Positions 1 through 6,931 of a stretch of 18,447 nt of DNA are shown here, one piece after another; within the stretch, counting starts at the first letter, position 1; each line of letters starts with the position of its first letter. The translations under genes were made by a program, and so were the position numbers. Below the pieces are notes generated by a model that did no database searches, was not told the origin of the DNA, and worked only from the letters and a program-made list of their open reading frames with translations. Source of the stretch: Pseudomonadota bacterium (GTDB taxonomy: Bacteria; Pseudomonadota; Gammaproteobacteria; Steroidobacterales; Steroidobacteraceae); assembly GCA_016705325.1 (NCBI GenBank), contig JADIYJ010000011.1, positions 1 through 18,447 on the forward strand, in the 5' to 3' direction.

Positions 1-284
1 GCGCCGGTTGCTGGAAACGGATCGTCGACCAGTTGCGGCGGCAAGCCGTGTGCGCGCGAGTTCACGGCGCGGCCACGAGTCCGACGTGGCGCCCGGCAAT
101 AACCTCGCCACGAGCGGCGGTGTTCGCCAGACAGCGACGTGGCGTCGACTCTTACGAACCGTTGCGACCCAGCACGACCAGCAACTTGCCAGCAGGCAGG
201 TCGAGCGTCAGGTCGCGCACAGGCATGCGGTAGGCTGCGCACCCCAACGGTGACTGCCGGCGCATGGGATGACTGACCCGTCAT
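1..284 (-). pseudogene. ABC transporter ATP-binding protein, N-terminal fragment, frame-broken and cut by the window edge
   Basis: Reading the minus strand from an ATG at 284-282 gives MTGQSSHAPAVTVGVRSL. After a one-base shift the next frame reads MPVRDLTLDLPAGKL followed by LVVLGRNGS. That is the usual layout of an ABC ATPase start: a strand, a D-L-x-L-x-P-G segment, then the beginning of a Walker A P-loop (G-x-N-G-S). The expected G-K-S/T is lost at a further indel near position 150, where an in-frame TAA appears. A later stretch resembles the LSGE region that follows Walker A in importer ATPases. The start lies five bases after the stop of the upstream gene, so the two are probably cotranscribed. 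The substrate cannot be told. A FecCD-type permease lies at 3996-4949 on the same strand, but four other genes separate them, so pairing is speculative. At least two indels break the frame. Confidence 0.45.
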
Positions 285-289
285 GGCGA

Positions 290-1046
290 TTACCCGATCT
301 CGAAGAGCGCGGACTCCGGGACAAGCAGCATCTGCTCGAGGCTGTCGGCGATGACGGCATCGTGCGCGCTGGCCGCGATACCGGCCAGCCATAATCCCGC
401 CGAAATCCTGCCAGGAACAGCGGCCACCGGGCCGGCTCGCCGAGCCCCGCCGGTGTCAGCGGCTGTCCAGTCGCGAGATCATACTTGTCGGTGGCGCCCA
501 GCGTGTGGCACCTCGTGGAGGGACCACCTGATTGCTGCCGGCGGCAGCCCCGTTCGCCATACAGGTGCGTCAAGGCGATGAGCCCCTTGCGGAGACCCAC
601 CGAGTCCGGCATCGCCACGGAACCCGGGCCAAGCGGCGAATACAGGGCGAAAACCTGGATATAGGGTGGCAGGCAGAGAGGATCGCTAAGGCAGTCCTGG
701 CAGCGAAGTAACGGAGGCGCAGGCTCCAGAGCGCAATCGTGAGCGGCCCGGGCCGATCCGGCAACGCCGGCGGCAACTCCTTCGCAGCGTGCGAGACGCG
801 GATCCGCACGGGTTGTTCGAGCGTGATGCCATGCCCCGCTGCTTCGTCGACGAAGAATGACTCCACGTCCGCGAAATCCCCCTCCTGCAATGCAGCCGTG
901 TAGGCGTGGACAGCGGCGTCTGCCGAGCCGCTGATCGGGTATCGTGACGCGCAGGTGTCGTCCCAGTCACGGCTGCGCGCGCGGTCAAGCCAGGCACCCA
1001 GCGCGACGAACAGCAGGACCGCGACCAGGATCGCGAGCCGCAGCAT
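290..1046 (-). pseudogene. Uncharacterised membrane-anchored HExxH-type protein, broken by several frameshifts
   Basis: From an ATG at 1046 (a TTG at 1070 is also possible) the product starts with one hydrophobic segment (MLRLAILVAVLLFVALGAWL, a membrane anchor). It continues with a region containing YPISGSADAAV and LRLRYFA. The frame then shifts near 680-700 and resumes as PPYIQVFALYSPLGPGSVAM and SVGLRKGLIALTHLYGERG. It shifts again near 500-530 and resumes as HTLGATDKYDLATGQPL, then once more near 425 to end at the TAA at 292-290. I recall a widespread uncharacterised proteobacterial family whose members carry HE(F/L)LHTLGATDKYD, which looks like a zinc HExxH site. Here the His-Glu part falls on the damaged bases at about 505-520, so the site cannot be read. 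Function is unknown; a membrane-bound metalloprotease is an inference. Total length suits an intact gene of about 250 residues, so the breaks look recent or are sequence errors. Confidence 0.6.
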
Positions 1047-1097
1047 GCCGAGGAAGGTGCGCGCGGCCAAGGTGACGGCGTCCGGGCGCTGGCGGAA

Positions 1098-1736
1098 TCA
1101 GGGATAGAGGCGCGTGGACTGCCACGGCCCCGGCGCAAAAGCATGGGGCCAGGTTCCAGCGCACGAGTCCAGCGCGCGCGGTCATGGACGCGAAAGGCGC
1201 CTTCACACCACAGTTCGACGGCTTGGCCAGAAGTGGTATCCGCCCCAGTGCGGCGGGCGAGTTGGCGCCGTGCCGTGACGGGCGGCTTCGATTGCGACCC
1301 GCTTCAGCAGCGTGGCGCGCGAATCGAGCGGCTGGCTCTGCAGGCTGGCCCACGCGCCGATGCGGCTGTCGATCGCACGCGACGAGAAATACGCGTCGCT
1401 CTCTTCGGGCGGACAGTGCACCACGCGGCCTTCGAGACGGACCTGCCGGCTCATCGAGTCCCAGTGCAGCACGCCGGCGACACGCGGATTCGCCGCGAGT
1501 TCGTGGCCCTTGCGGCTGTCGTAGTTGGTGAAGAAGACGACATAGCCCGGGGCCACGATGACCTTCTTGCACAGTACGACGCGCGCCGCCGGCAGGCCGT
1601 CCGGCGTGGCTGACGCGAGCACCATCGAGTCCGGGTTGGGTTGCACCTTCTGTTCGCGTGCCGCGCGATACCAGTCCTCGAAAACGGGCATCGGATCCTG
1701 CGGCAGCTTCGTGGGCAGCGTTGCGGAATGAGGCAT
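1098..1736 (-). CDS. pdxH: Pyridoxamine 5'-phosphate oxidase, frameshifted near the C-terminus
   Basis: PdxH is the FMN enzyme that oxidises pyridoxine/pyridoxamine 5'-phosphate to pyridoxal 5'-phosphate, the last step of vitamin B6 synthesis and salvage. From the ATG at 1736 the protein shows the family landmarks in order: FEDWYRAA (19-26), ARVVLCKKV (51-59), VFFTNYDSRKGHELAANP (67-84), the WDSMSRQVRLEG segment (92-103) and SRIGAWASLQSQP (124-136). The open frame stops early at 1203 after HFWPS. The missing end is present in the next frame as AVELWCEGAFRVHDRARWTR, and a second shift near 1130 gives GPWQSTRLYP and a stop at 1100-1098. That is the canonical PdxH C-terminus. With both shifts repaired the gene is about 212 codons, normal for the family. 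Both breaks lie next to G/C runs. It is divergent from tyrA, with 115 bases between the starts. Confidence 0.9.
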
Positions 1737-1851
1737 CGTCGGCGTCGTCCTGCGGGCGTGGAATGGCGATTATGCCCCAGTGCCTGCGCGATCTCTTGCG
1801 GCGCGAGCCGTCGGACCGGTAAAAGGAACCGTTCACCAGCATTGTGACTGC

Positions 1852-2967
1852 ATGAAATCCCTAGAAGAACTCCGCGCCCGGCTCGACGTCATCGACCGTG
1901 AACTGCTGCAGCTCGTCGCCGAGCGGCAGGCCCTCGGCAAGCAGATCGCCGAGGTCAAGCGCTCGGCCGGCCAGCCGACCCGTGACTTCCGCCGTGAGCG
2001 CGAAGTGCTGCTGAAGGCGCGGCGGGACGCGGAGGCTCTTGGCATTTCGCCTGCACTCGCGGAATCGCTGCTGCAGTCGCTGATCCGCGGCTCGCTCACG
2101 ACGCAGGAGCAGGCACGGGTGGCGTCGCAGAGGCGGGGATCCGGACGCAGCGCGCTGGTCATCGGCGGACGCGGCAAGATGGGTCACTGGGTGGCGGATT
2201 TTCTTGCGGCGCAGGGCTTTGCGGTCACGGTGGCCGATCCTGCGGGCGAGGTGGCGGGGTACGACTGCGTCGCCGACTGGAGAACGACCGACCTGCATCA
2301 CGACTTCATCGTCGTGGCCACGCCGATCCGGATCGCGAACGAAGTGCTGGCGGAACTGGCCGGGCGGCGGCCGCGCGGGCATCGTGTTCGACATCGGTTC
2401 GCTCAAGACGCCGCTGCGCTCGGGACTCGAGCAGCTCCGTGCCGCCGGGTGTCGCGTGACGTCAGGTGCACCCGATGTTCGGTCCGGACACCGAGCTGCT
2501 GTCGGGCCAGCACGTGATCTTCATCGACCTCGGCGATGCGGCGGCGCTCGCAGAAGCGCGCGCCCTGTTCGGTTCGACGATGGCGGATCTCGTCGTGATG
2601 GGACTCGACGAGCACGACCGTCTCATTGCTTTCGTGCTCGGCCTCTCGCATGCGCTGAACATCGCGTTCTTCACGGCGCTGGCCGAGAGCGGTGAAGCCG
2701 CGCCACGGCTTGCGCATGTCGAGCACGACGTTCGACGCGCAGCTCGACGTTGCGACTCGCGTCGCGGCCGAGAACCCCGACCTGTATTTCGAGATCCAGA
2801 GCCTGAACGAGTACGGCGTGGAATCGCTGCACGCCTTGCAGGCTGCGGTCAATCGCCTGTGCCGCTCGGTCCATGAGGGTGACGCGGCGAGCTTCGTCGC
2901 CATGATGCAGCGAGGCAACGAATACCTCCGCGTGCGGCAGGCCGCGCGCGACGAGGCGAGTGGCTGA
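1852..2967 (+). pseudogene. tyrA: Bifunctional chorismate mutase / prephenate dehydrogenase, split by three single-base insertions
   Basis: TyrA converts chorismate to prephenate and then, with NAD, to 4-hydroxyphenylpyruvate on the way to tyrosine. Residues 1-95 from the ATG at 1852 are an AroQ-type chorismate mutase helix bundle (RARLDVIDRELLQLVAERQ, then KQIAEVKR). Next comes the Rossmann start LVIGGRGKMGHWVADFLAAQ with a GxGxxG fingerprint and the VVATPI strand. The frame shifts by +1 at a GGG run (2377-2379), continuing as GIVFDIGSLKTPLRSGL. It shifts again at a GG (2465-2466) just before the hallmark HPMFGPD, and again near 2710 before MSSTTFDAQLDVATRV. The last piece reads through to the TGA at 2965-2967. 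Every domain is in the right order and repaired length is normal, so the protein is complete apart from three insertions. Sequencing error is more likely than true decay, but the sequence alone cannot settle it. The GGDEF gene starts three bases downstream. Confidence 0.9.
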
Positions 2968-2970
2968 GCG

Positions 2971-3999
2971 ATGAGCGACCGCGCCATCCCGTTGCAGCAG
3001 GTGCTGGCCTGGTCGAACGGCCTCATGGCCGCGCGCTCGCTCGACCAGCTCGCGGCGAGGCTGGCGCAGCCACCCGCAGCAGACGGCGAATCGCTGACCG
3101 GCGTGCTGCTGCTGCTCGATCCCCGCCACGAACTCCGGCGCCTGGCTGCCGGGGGCGGCAAACCGCCCGACCCGTGGCCCGGGCTGCGCTTCGTCGACAG
3201 TCTCGCCGGCGTCGCGCCGGAGTACGGCACGCTGCATGCGCCCTGGTCAGGACCTTACCATGCCGCCGATCACGGACTGCTGATTGCGGCCGCGGCGGGC
3301 TGCAGCCACCTCGCCCTGCTGCCGCTGCCACGCAGTGGCGGACTGACCGGCGTCTACAACGTCGGCAGCCACGACGGCCCCGCTGCGCTCACTGCGCTCG
3401 AGCCCGCCTGGCTCGATCACATCGGTGCGCAGGCGCTGGCCAGTGCCGAGCGGCAGTTGCAACGCGCGCGCCTGCTGCGCGCTGGTGTCGTGGATCCAGT
3501 CACGGGCTGGAACAGCCGGCATTACTGCCTGGCGCGCCTGCGGGAGCAGGTGGCTGCCAGTGTCCGGGACTCGAAGCCGGCTTCCTGCGTGCTGATCGAT
3601 GTCGACGGCCTCGGCGGTCTCAACGACAAGCACGGAGTCGCGGCGGGCGATGCTGTCCTGTTCGAAGTGGGCAGCATCATCGAAGCGCAGGTGCGGGCGA
3701 GCGATTCTTTCGCACACACCGGCGACGACGAGTTTGCGGCATTGCTGCCCGCGACGCCGCCGCAGTTCGCGACGCGGCTCGCGGAACGCATTCTTGCCGC
3801 CGTGCGGGCGGCACCGATCGTCCTTGCATCCGGCAGGCTGGAAGCGGTGCGGGTTTCGATCGGGATCGCCGGACTGGATCCGGCGACCCTCGTGGCGGGC
3901 ATGGACCGCAAGGCGATCGCCGACGAGTGGCTTTCGCGTGCGCAAGCAGCGTTGTACCAGGCCAAACGCTCCGGTGGCGATCGCTGCGTCGCCAGCTAG
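2971..3999 (+). CDS. GGDEF-domain protein with variant GDDEF signature and GAF-like N-terminus
   Basis: This intact 342-residue protein starts three bases after the tyrA stop, so the two genes are probably cotranscribed. Residues about 1-165 look like a degenerate GAF-type sensory domain (VLLLLDPRHELRRLAAGGG, ALLPLPRSGGLTGVYNVGS). A short helical linker follows, then a diguanylate cyclase domain from about residue 175: DPVTGWNSRHYCLARL, the metal-binding LIDVDGLGGLND segment, and AKRSGGDR near the end, which matches the usual YxAKxxGxxR finish. GGDEF enzymes make cyclic di-GMP from two GTP. Here the signature is G251-D-D-E-F255, with Asp replacing the second Gly, a residue that contacts the nucleotide in active enzymes. 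Activity is therefore uncertain: the protein may be a weak cyclase or a GTP/c-di-GMP receptor. No signal peptide or membrane segment is seen. The stop TAG sits inside CTAG, shared with the convergent permease. Confidence 0.85.
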   Translation: MSDRAIPLQQVLAWSNGLMAARSLDQLAARLAQPPAADGESLTGVLLLLDPRHELRRLAAGGGKPPDPWPGLRFVDSLAGVAPEYGTLHAPWSGPYHAADHGLLIAAAAGCSHLALLPLPRSGGLTGVYNVGSHDGPAALTALEPAWLDHIGAQALASAERQLQRARLLRAGVVDPVTGWNSRHYCLARLREQVAASVRDSKPASCVLIDVDGLGGLNDKHGVAAGDAVLFEVGSIIEAQVRASDSFAHTGDDEFAALLPATPPQFATRLAERILAAVRAAPIVLASGRLEAVRVSIGIAGLDPATLVAGMDRKAIADEWLSRAQAALYQAKRSGGDRCVAS

Positions 4000-4949
4000 T
4001 TGCGCTGGCGCAGCATCAGCAACAGGAAGATCGGCACGCCGACCAGGGCGGTGAGTGCGCCGACCGGCAATTGCCTCGGCGCGAGCAGCAGTCGCGACGC
4101 GAGGTCGGCCGTCATCAGCACCAGGCCACCGAGCAGTGCGGAGCCGGCGAGCACGATGCGCTGGTCATTGCCGAGCGCGAGACGCACGAGGTGCGGCGTG
4201 ACCAGCCCGACGAAGCCGATGCTGCCTGCGGTGCTCACGGCACAGCCGGTGAGCAGCGAACTCAGCACGAACACGATGCTGCGCACACGCCGTACGTCGA
4301 GTCCGACACTCGCGGCGATCGTTTCCCCGCGCGCCAGTACGTTCAATGGCCGGCCGAGCGCGACGCAGAAGAGCGTCGCGGCAGCGAGCAGGGTCAGCAG
4401 CCAGCCCCAGCGGTCGCCGCGCGTCAAGTCGCCGAGCAGCCAGAACACCATGCCGCGCAGTCGAGTGTCGTCACTCATCGCCAGCAGCAGGCTGACGATG
4501 GAGCCCGCACCGGCGGCGACGACGACGCCCGTCAGCAGCAGGCGAGTCGGGGTCCAGCCGCCGCGGCCCTGCGCAAGCGCAAAGACCAGTGCGCACGCGG
4601 CCAGCGCTCCGGCGCCCGCAGCCGCATCGACCATGACCACGGACATCCCGGCCATCAGGGCCAGCAACGCCGTGACGGATGCGCCACCAGACACGCCGAG
4701 CACGTAGGGATCCGCCAGCGGATTGCGCAACAGGACCTGCAGGAGGCCGCCCGCGAGCCCAAGCAGCCCGCCCACGGCGAAAGCAGTGAGCGCGCGGGGC
4801 AGGCGCAGGTCCATGACGACGTCACGCGCCAGTGAGGGCTCGGCGCCCCAGACGGCGTGCCACACGGCCGCTGGCTCGAGGTGCACACTGCCGAGCATCA
4901 GCGACAGCAGCAGCAGCAGGACGGTCGCCGCGCCGAGCGCGACGAACAT
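3996..4949 (-). CDS. FecCD-family ABC transporter permease (iron-siderophore/heme/cobalamin type)
   Basis: The product of about 317 residues is strongly hydrophobic, with eight to ten likely membrane segments. It carries family landmarks: an N-terminal VLLLLLSLMLGS helix, LRLPRALTAFAVGGLLGLAG, NPLADPYVLGVSGGASV, the FWLLGDLTRGD segment, and near the C-terminus GFVGLVTPHLVRLALGNDQR and LPVGALTALVGVPIFLLLML. This fold forms the inner-membrane channel of importers for ferric siderophores, heme or vitamin B12, with a substrate-binding protein and an ATPase. Neither partner is adjacent, so the substrate is open and I assign no symbol. The ATG at 4949 lacks a clear ribosome-binding site. A TTG at 4973, preceded by a G-rich stretch, would add eight residues and is a fair alternative. 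The gene converges on the GGDEF gene and its stop overlaps that gene's stop in CTAG. Confidence 0.88.
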   Translation of the reverse strand: MFVALGAATVLLLLLSLMLGSVHLEPAAVWHAVWGAEPSLARDVVMDLRLPRALTAFAVGGLLGLAGGLLQVLLRNPLADPYVLGVSGGASVTALLALMAGMSVVMVDAAAGAGALAACALVFALAQGRGGWTPTRLLLTGVVVAAGAGSIVSLLLAMSDDTRLRGMVFWLLGDLTRGDRWGWLLTLLAAATLFCVALGRPLNVLARGETIAASVGLDVRRVRSIVFVLSSLLTGCAVSTAGSIGFVGLVTPHLVRLALGNDQRIVLAGSALLGGLVLMTADLASRLLLAPRQLPVGALTALVGVPIFLLLMLRQRN

Positions 4950-5067
4950 CGGAATCAGAGGAAGTCTGTGCAAGCGGCCCCCACGAGTTGGGGCAAGGTT
5001 AGGGAAGCGGCGGCGGGGCCACAAGCCAAGCGGTGACCGCGTGATGTTTTTGTGCGGCTGCCGCCGA

Positions 5068-5101
5068 TGTGAAAAAATCAACCGCAGCGGGATTTTACAC
5101 A
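5068..5101. promoter_or_regulatory. Imperfect inverted repeat just upstream of rppH
   Basis: TGTGAAAAAATC at 5068-5079 is nearly the reverse complement of GATTTTACACA at 5091-5101, with an 11-base G/C-rich spacer. The right arm ends five bases before the rppH ATG and takes the place of a Shine-Dalgarno sequence. It could be an operator, a weak hairpin in the 5' leader, or part of the divergent promoter region between rppH and the permease. Only the symmetry is seen; no known binding site is recognised. Confidence 0.3.
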
Positions 5102-5105
5102 AGCC

Positions 5106-5759
5106 ATGAGCGATTACATCGACAGCCAGGGATTTCGCGCCAACGTCGGCATCGTCTTGATGCGCGACGGTGGCGAGCTGTTCCTGGGCGGTCGGCGGGA
5201 TGGTCGTGGCTGGCAGTTTCCACAGGGCGGGGTCCTGCGCAACGAGCAGCCGGAAGCGGCGCTTTATCGCGAACTGCACGAAGAAGTCGGTCTCGGACGC
5301 AGCGACGTCGAACTCGTCGCCAGCACCAGCCGCTGGCTCCGCTACCGGCTGCCGCAGCAGTACCTGCGCCGTCGTGGCAACCCGGTCTGCATCGGCCAGA
5401 AGCAGCGGTGGTTCCTGCTGCGGATGCTGGGCGATGACTCCCGCTTCAATTTCGAGGCGACCGCCGAGCCCGAATTCGACCGGGGGCGCTGGGTCGATTA
5501 CTGGGCGCCCGTGCGTGAAGTCATCTATTTCAAGCGCGCGGTCTACCTGCGTGCGCTGCAGGAACTGGGCGAGCAGGCGTTCGCCGCAGGTCCGCCGCCG
5601 CGCCCCGACTGGCTGACCGACGGAATGCTGCGCGCGCCTCAGCCGCGGTCGCCGCGTCGTCACCGCCGATCAGACAGTGGCCCGCACCCAGCCGGGAGCG
5701 ATGAGGCCATGACGGATGCCTCGGTCGCGGCAGGCGTGCCCGAAGGTTCCGACCGGTGA
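5106..5759 (+). CDS. rppH: RNA pyrophosphohydrolase (Nudix)
   Basis: RppH removes pyrophosphate from the 5' triphosphate end of mRNAs, starting RNase E-dependent decay. The 217-residue protein begins MSDYIDSQGFRANVGIVLM, the usual RppH start (E. coli has an equivalent GxRxNVGIV). It has WQFPQGG at 36-42 and a complete Nudix box at residues 41-63 (G41, E47, R55-E56-L57, E59-E60, G62). The family-specific NPVCIGQKQRWFLL follows at 92-105, then EFDRGRWVDYW, VIYFKRAVY. The catalytic core ends near residue 160. The remaining 55 or so residues are rich in Pro, Arg and Ser, longer than in E. coli RppH (about 176 residues), and look disordered. The gene is divergent from the permease, and its stop overlaps the start of the next gene (GTGA), which points to translational coupling. 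Confidence 0.95.
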   Translation: MSDYIDSQGFRANVGIVLMRDGGELFLGGRRDGRGWQFPQGGVLRNEQPEAALYRELHEEVGLGRSDVELVASTSRWLRYRLPQQYLRRRGNPVCIGQKQRWFLLRMLGDDSRFNFEATAEPEFDRGRWVDYWAPVREVIYFKRAVYLRALQELGEQAFAAGPPPRPDWLTDGMLRAPQPRSPRRHRRSDSGPHPAGSDEAMTDASVAAGVPEGSDR

Positions 5760-6481
5760 CCGATCTGGCTCGGATGCCCAGGGCTCGACTCCGTGTGCTC
5801 TACGCTGCTGTCGCCAGCGCATTGCTCGCGGCGCTGGCGGGCTGGGTCGGCTTCGGGCTCGGCCAGCGCTCGCCGGGGCACGGGGCGGCGGGAGAGGCGG
5901 AGAAAAGTGCAGTCGTCGAAGACCAGGACCAACGACTCGAGCTCGAAAACAAGCAGCTGCATGCGAGGGTAGCCGAGCTTGAAATGGCGCGGCGCCTCGA
6001 CCGCGACGCGTATGGGCAGGTCGAGACCACGCTCGGTGACCTGCAATCGCAGCTGGCGCGACAAAGCGACGACCTGGCCTTCTATCGCAGCATCGTCTCG
6101 CCGGCTGACGGCATCCAGGGCCTGCGCATCCAGCGCTTCGAGGTTCTGCCGGGTGCCGCGCCGCGCGAGGTGCAGATCAAGCTCACGCTGGTCCAGGCCA
6201 TGCGGCACGAAAGCATCGTTGCGGGCCTCGCGCAGATCACTTTGCTTGGGGTCAAGAACGAGATGCCCGCCCGGTTCTCCGTCGGCGACCTGCTCGGCAA
6301 GCCGCGGGCAGAACTGCCGTTCTCGTTCCGATATTTCCAGACGATCGAGCAGACTGTCGTCCTGCCGGAGGGTTTCGAGCCGTTTGAGACCGAAGTCCGG
6401 GTGCGTTCGAGCAAGCTCCGCGCGCCGGTGCAGCAGACATTTGCCTGGAAAGTCTCAGGTCCGCCGGTCGCCGCGCTATGA
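5756..6481 (+). CDS. DUF6776-type membrane-anchored coiled-coil protein of unknown function
   Basis: The GTG start overlaps the rppH stop as GTGA. The 241-residue product has a short basic N-terminus, one membrane helix at about residues 13-36 (VLYAAVASALLAALAGWVGF) and a charged helical stretch at about 55-112 (QDQRLELENKQLHARVAELE and onward), likely a coiled coil. A globular C-terminal part of mostly beta character follows, containing GLRIQRFEVL, VQIKLTLVQAM and SFRYFQTIEQTVVLPEGFEP. This layout and its place just before erpA match a family I know as DUF6776 from gammaproteobacteria, often seen with a bactofilin gene. No bactofilin lies here. Function is unknown; topology suggests a single-pass inner-membrane protein with the bulk in the periplasm. 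No catalytic motif is seen. Confidence 0.8.
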   Translation: MTDLARMPRARLRVLYAAVASALLAALAGWVGFGLGQRSPGHGAAGEAEKSAVVEDQDQRLELENKQLHARVAELEMARRLDRDAYGQVETTLGDLQSQLARQSDDLAFYRSIVSPADGIQGLRIQRFEVLPGAAPREVQIKLTLVQAMRHESIVAGLAQITLLGVKNEMPARFSVGDLLGKPRAELPFSFRYFQTIEQTVVLPEGFEPFETEVRVRSSKLRAPVQQTFAWKVSGPPVAAL

Positions 6482-6524
6482 GGCTGGGGATTGGTAAGCT
6501 AAAATTCACCCCCAGATTCGACCG

Positions 6525-6540
6525 CGTGCGAAGACGCACG
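6525..6540 (+). promoter_or_regulatory. Hairpin overlapping the erpA ribosome-binding site
   Basis: CGTGCG-AAGA-CGCACG forms a perfect six-base-pair stem with a four-base loop. Its last G is the first base of the GGAG Shine-Dalgarno (6540-6543), five bases before the erpA ATG. A TAAAAT at 6500-6505 could be the -10 box of an erpA promoter, but no clear -35 is seen. The stem could limit ribosome access; this is inferred from position alone. Confidence 0.4.
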
Positions 6541-6548
6541 GAGCATCC

Positions 6549-6914
6549 ATGACAGAAGCCATTGCGCTGAACGAGACGGCCGACGCCACCCTGCTGATCT
6601 TTACGGATTCGGCGGCCGCCAAGGTGAGCGAGCTGATCCGTGAGGAGGGCAACCCCAACCTCAAGCTGCGGGTATTCGTTTCCGGTGGCGGCTGCTCCGG
6701 CTTCCAGTACGGGTTCACGTTCGACGAGAACGAGGAAGACGGCGATACCTGCGTCGAGAACCAGGGTGTGCGCCTGCTCGTCGACCCGATGAGTTTTCAG
6801 TACCTGACGGGCGCCGAAATCGATTATCGCGAAGACCTCGAAGGCGCGCAGTTCGTGATCCGCAATCCAAACGCACAGACCACCTGCGGTTGCGGCTCGT
6901 CCTTTTCCGCCTGA
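6549..6914 (+). CDS. erpA: Iron-sulfur cluster insertion protein ErpA (A-type carrier)
   Basis: ErpA is an A-type Fe-S carrier that delivers clusters to apoproteins, including the isoprenoid-pathway enzymes IspG/IspH. The 121-residue protein has LIFTDSAAAKVSELIREEGN at 15-34, then KLRVFVSGGGCSGFQYGFTF with the first cluster Cys at 49, LVDPMSFQYLTGAEIDYRED at 77-96, and the C-terminal CGCGSSF with Cys113 and Cys115. All three cluster ligands are in place, and length and spacing match ErpA rather than IscA (the FQYGF and DPMSFQYL motifs). The start has a GGAG five bases upstream. It sits 67 bases after the DUF6776 gene and 17 bases before ppx. In related gammaproteobacteria erpA is often followed by anmK and the M23 peptidase gene; here ppx and an island intervene. 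Confidence 0.96.
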   Translation: MTEAIALNETADATLLIFTDSAAAKVSELIREEGNPNLKLRVFVSGGGCSGFQYGFTFDENEEDGDTCVENQGVRLLVDPMSFQYLTGAEIDYREDLEGAQFVIRNPNAQTTCGCGSSFSA

Positions 6915-6931
6915 CGGGCTGAACCGCCGTC

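Noticed and set aside
3174..4835. Very long plus-strand open frame across the GGDEF and permease genes
   Set aside because: Its product is low-complexity Arg/Gln/Ala-rich and has no motifs. It is a shadow of two well-supported genes in GC-rich DNA.
1..4949. BtuCD-type operon made of the permease and the ATPase fragment
   Set aside because: Four genes on both strands separate them, no binding protein is seen, and no cobalamin riboswitch is visible; there is no evidence they work together.
4950..5663. Upstream extension of the permease frame through rppH
   Set aside because: The extension runs antisense through a full RppH and lacks permease features. The protein begins at 4949 or 4973.
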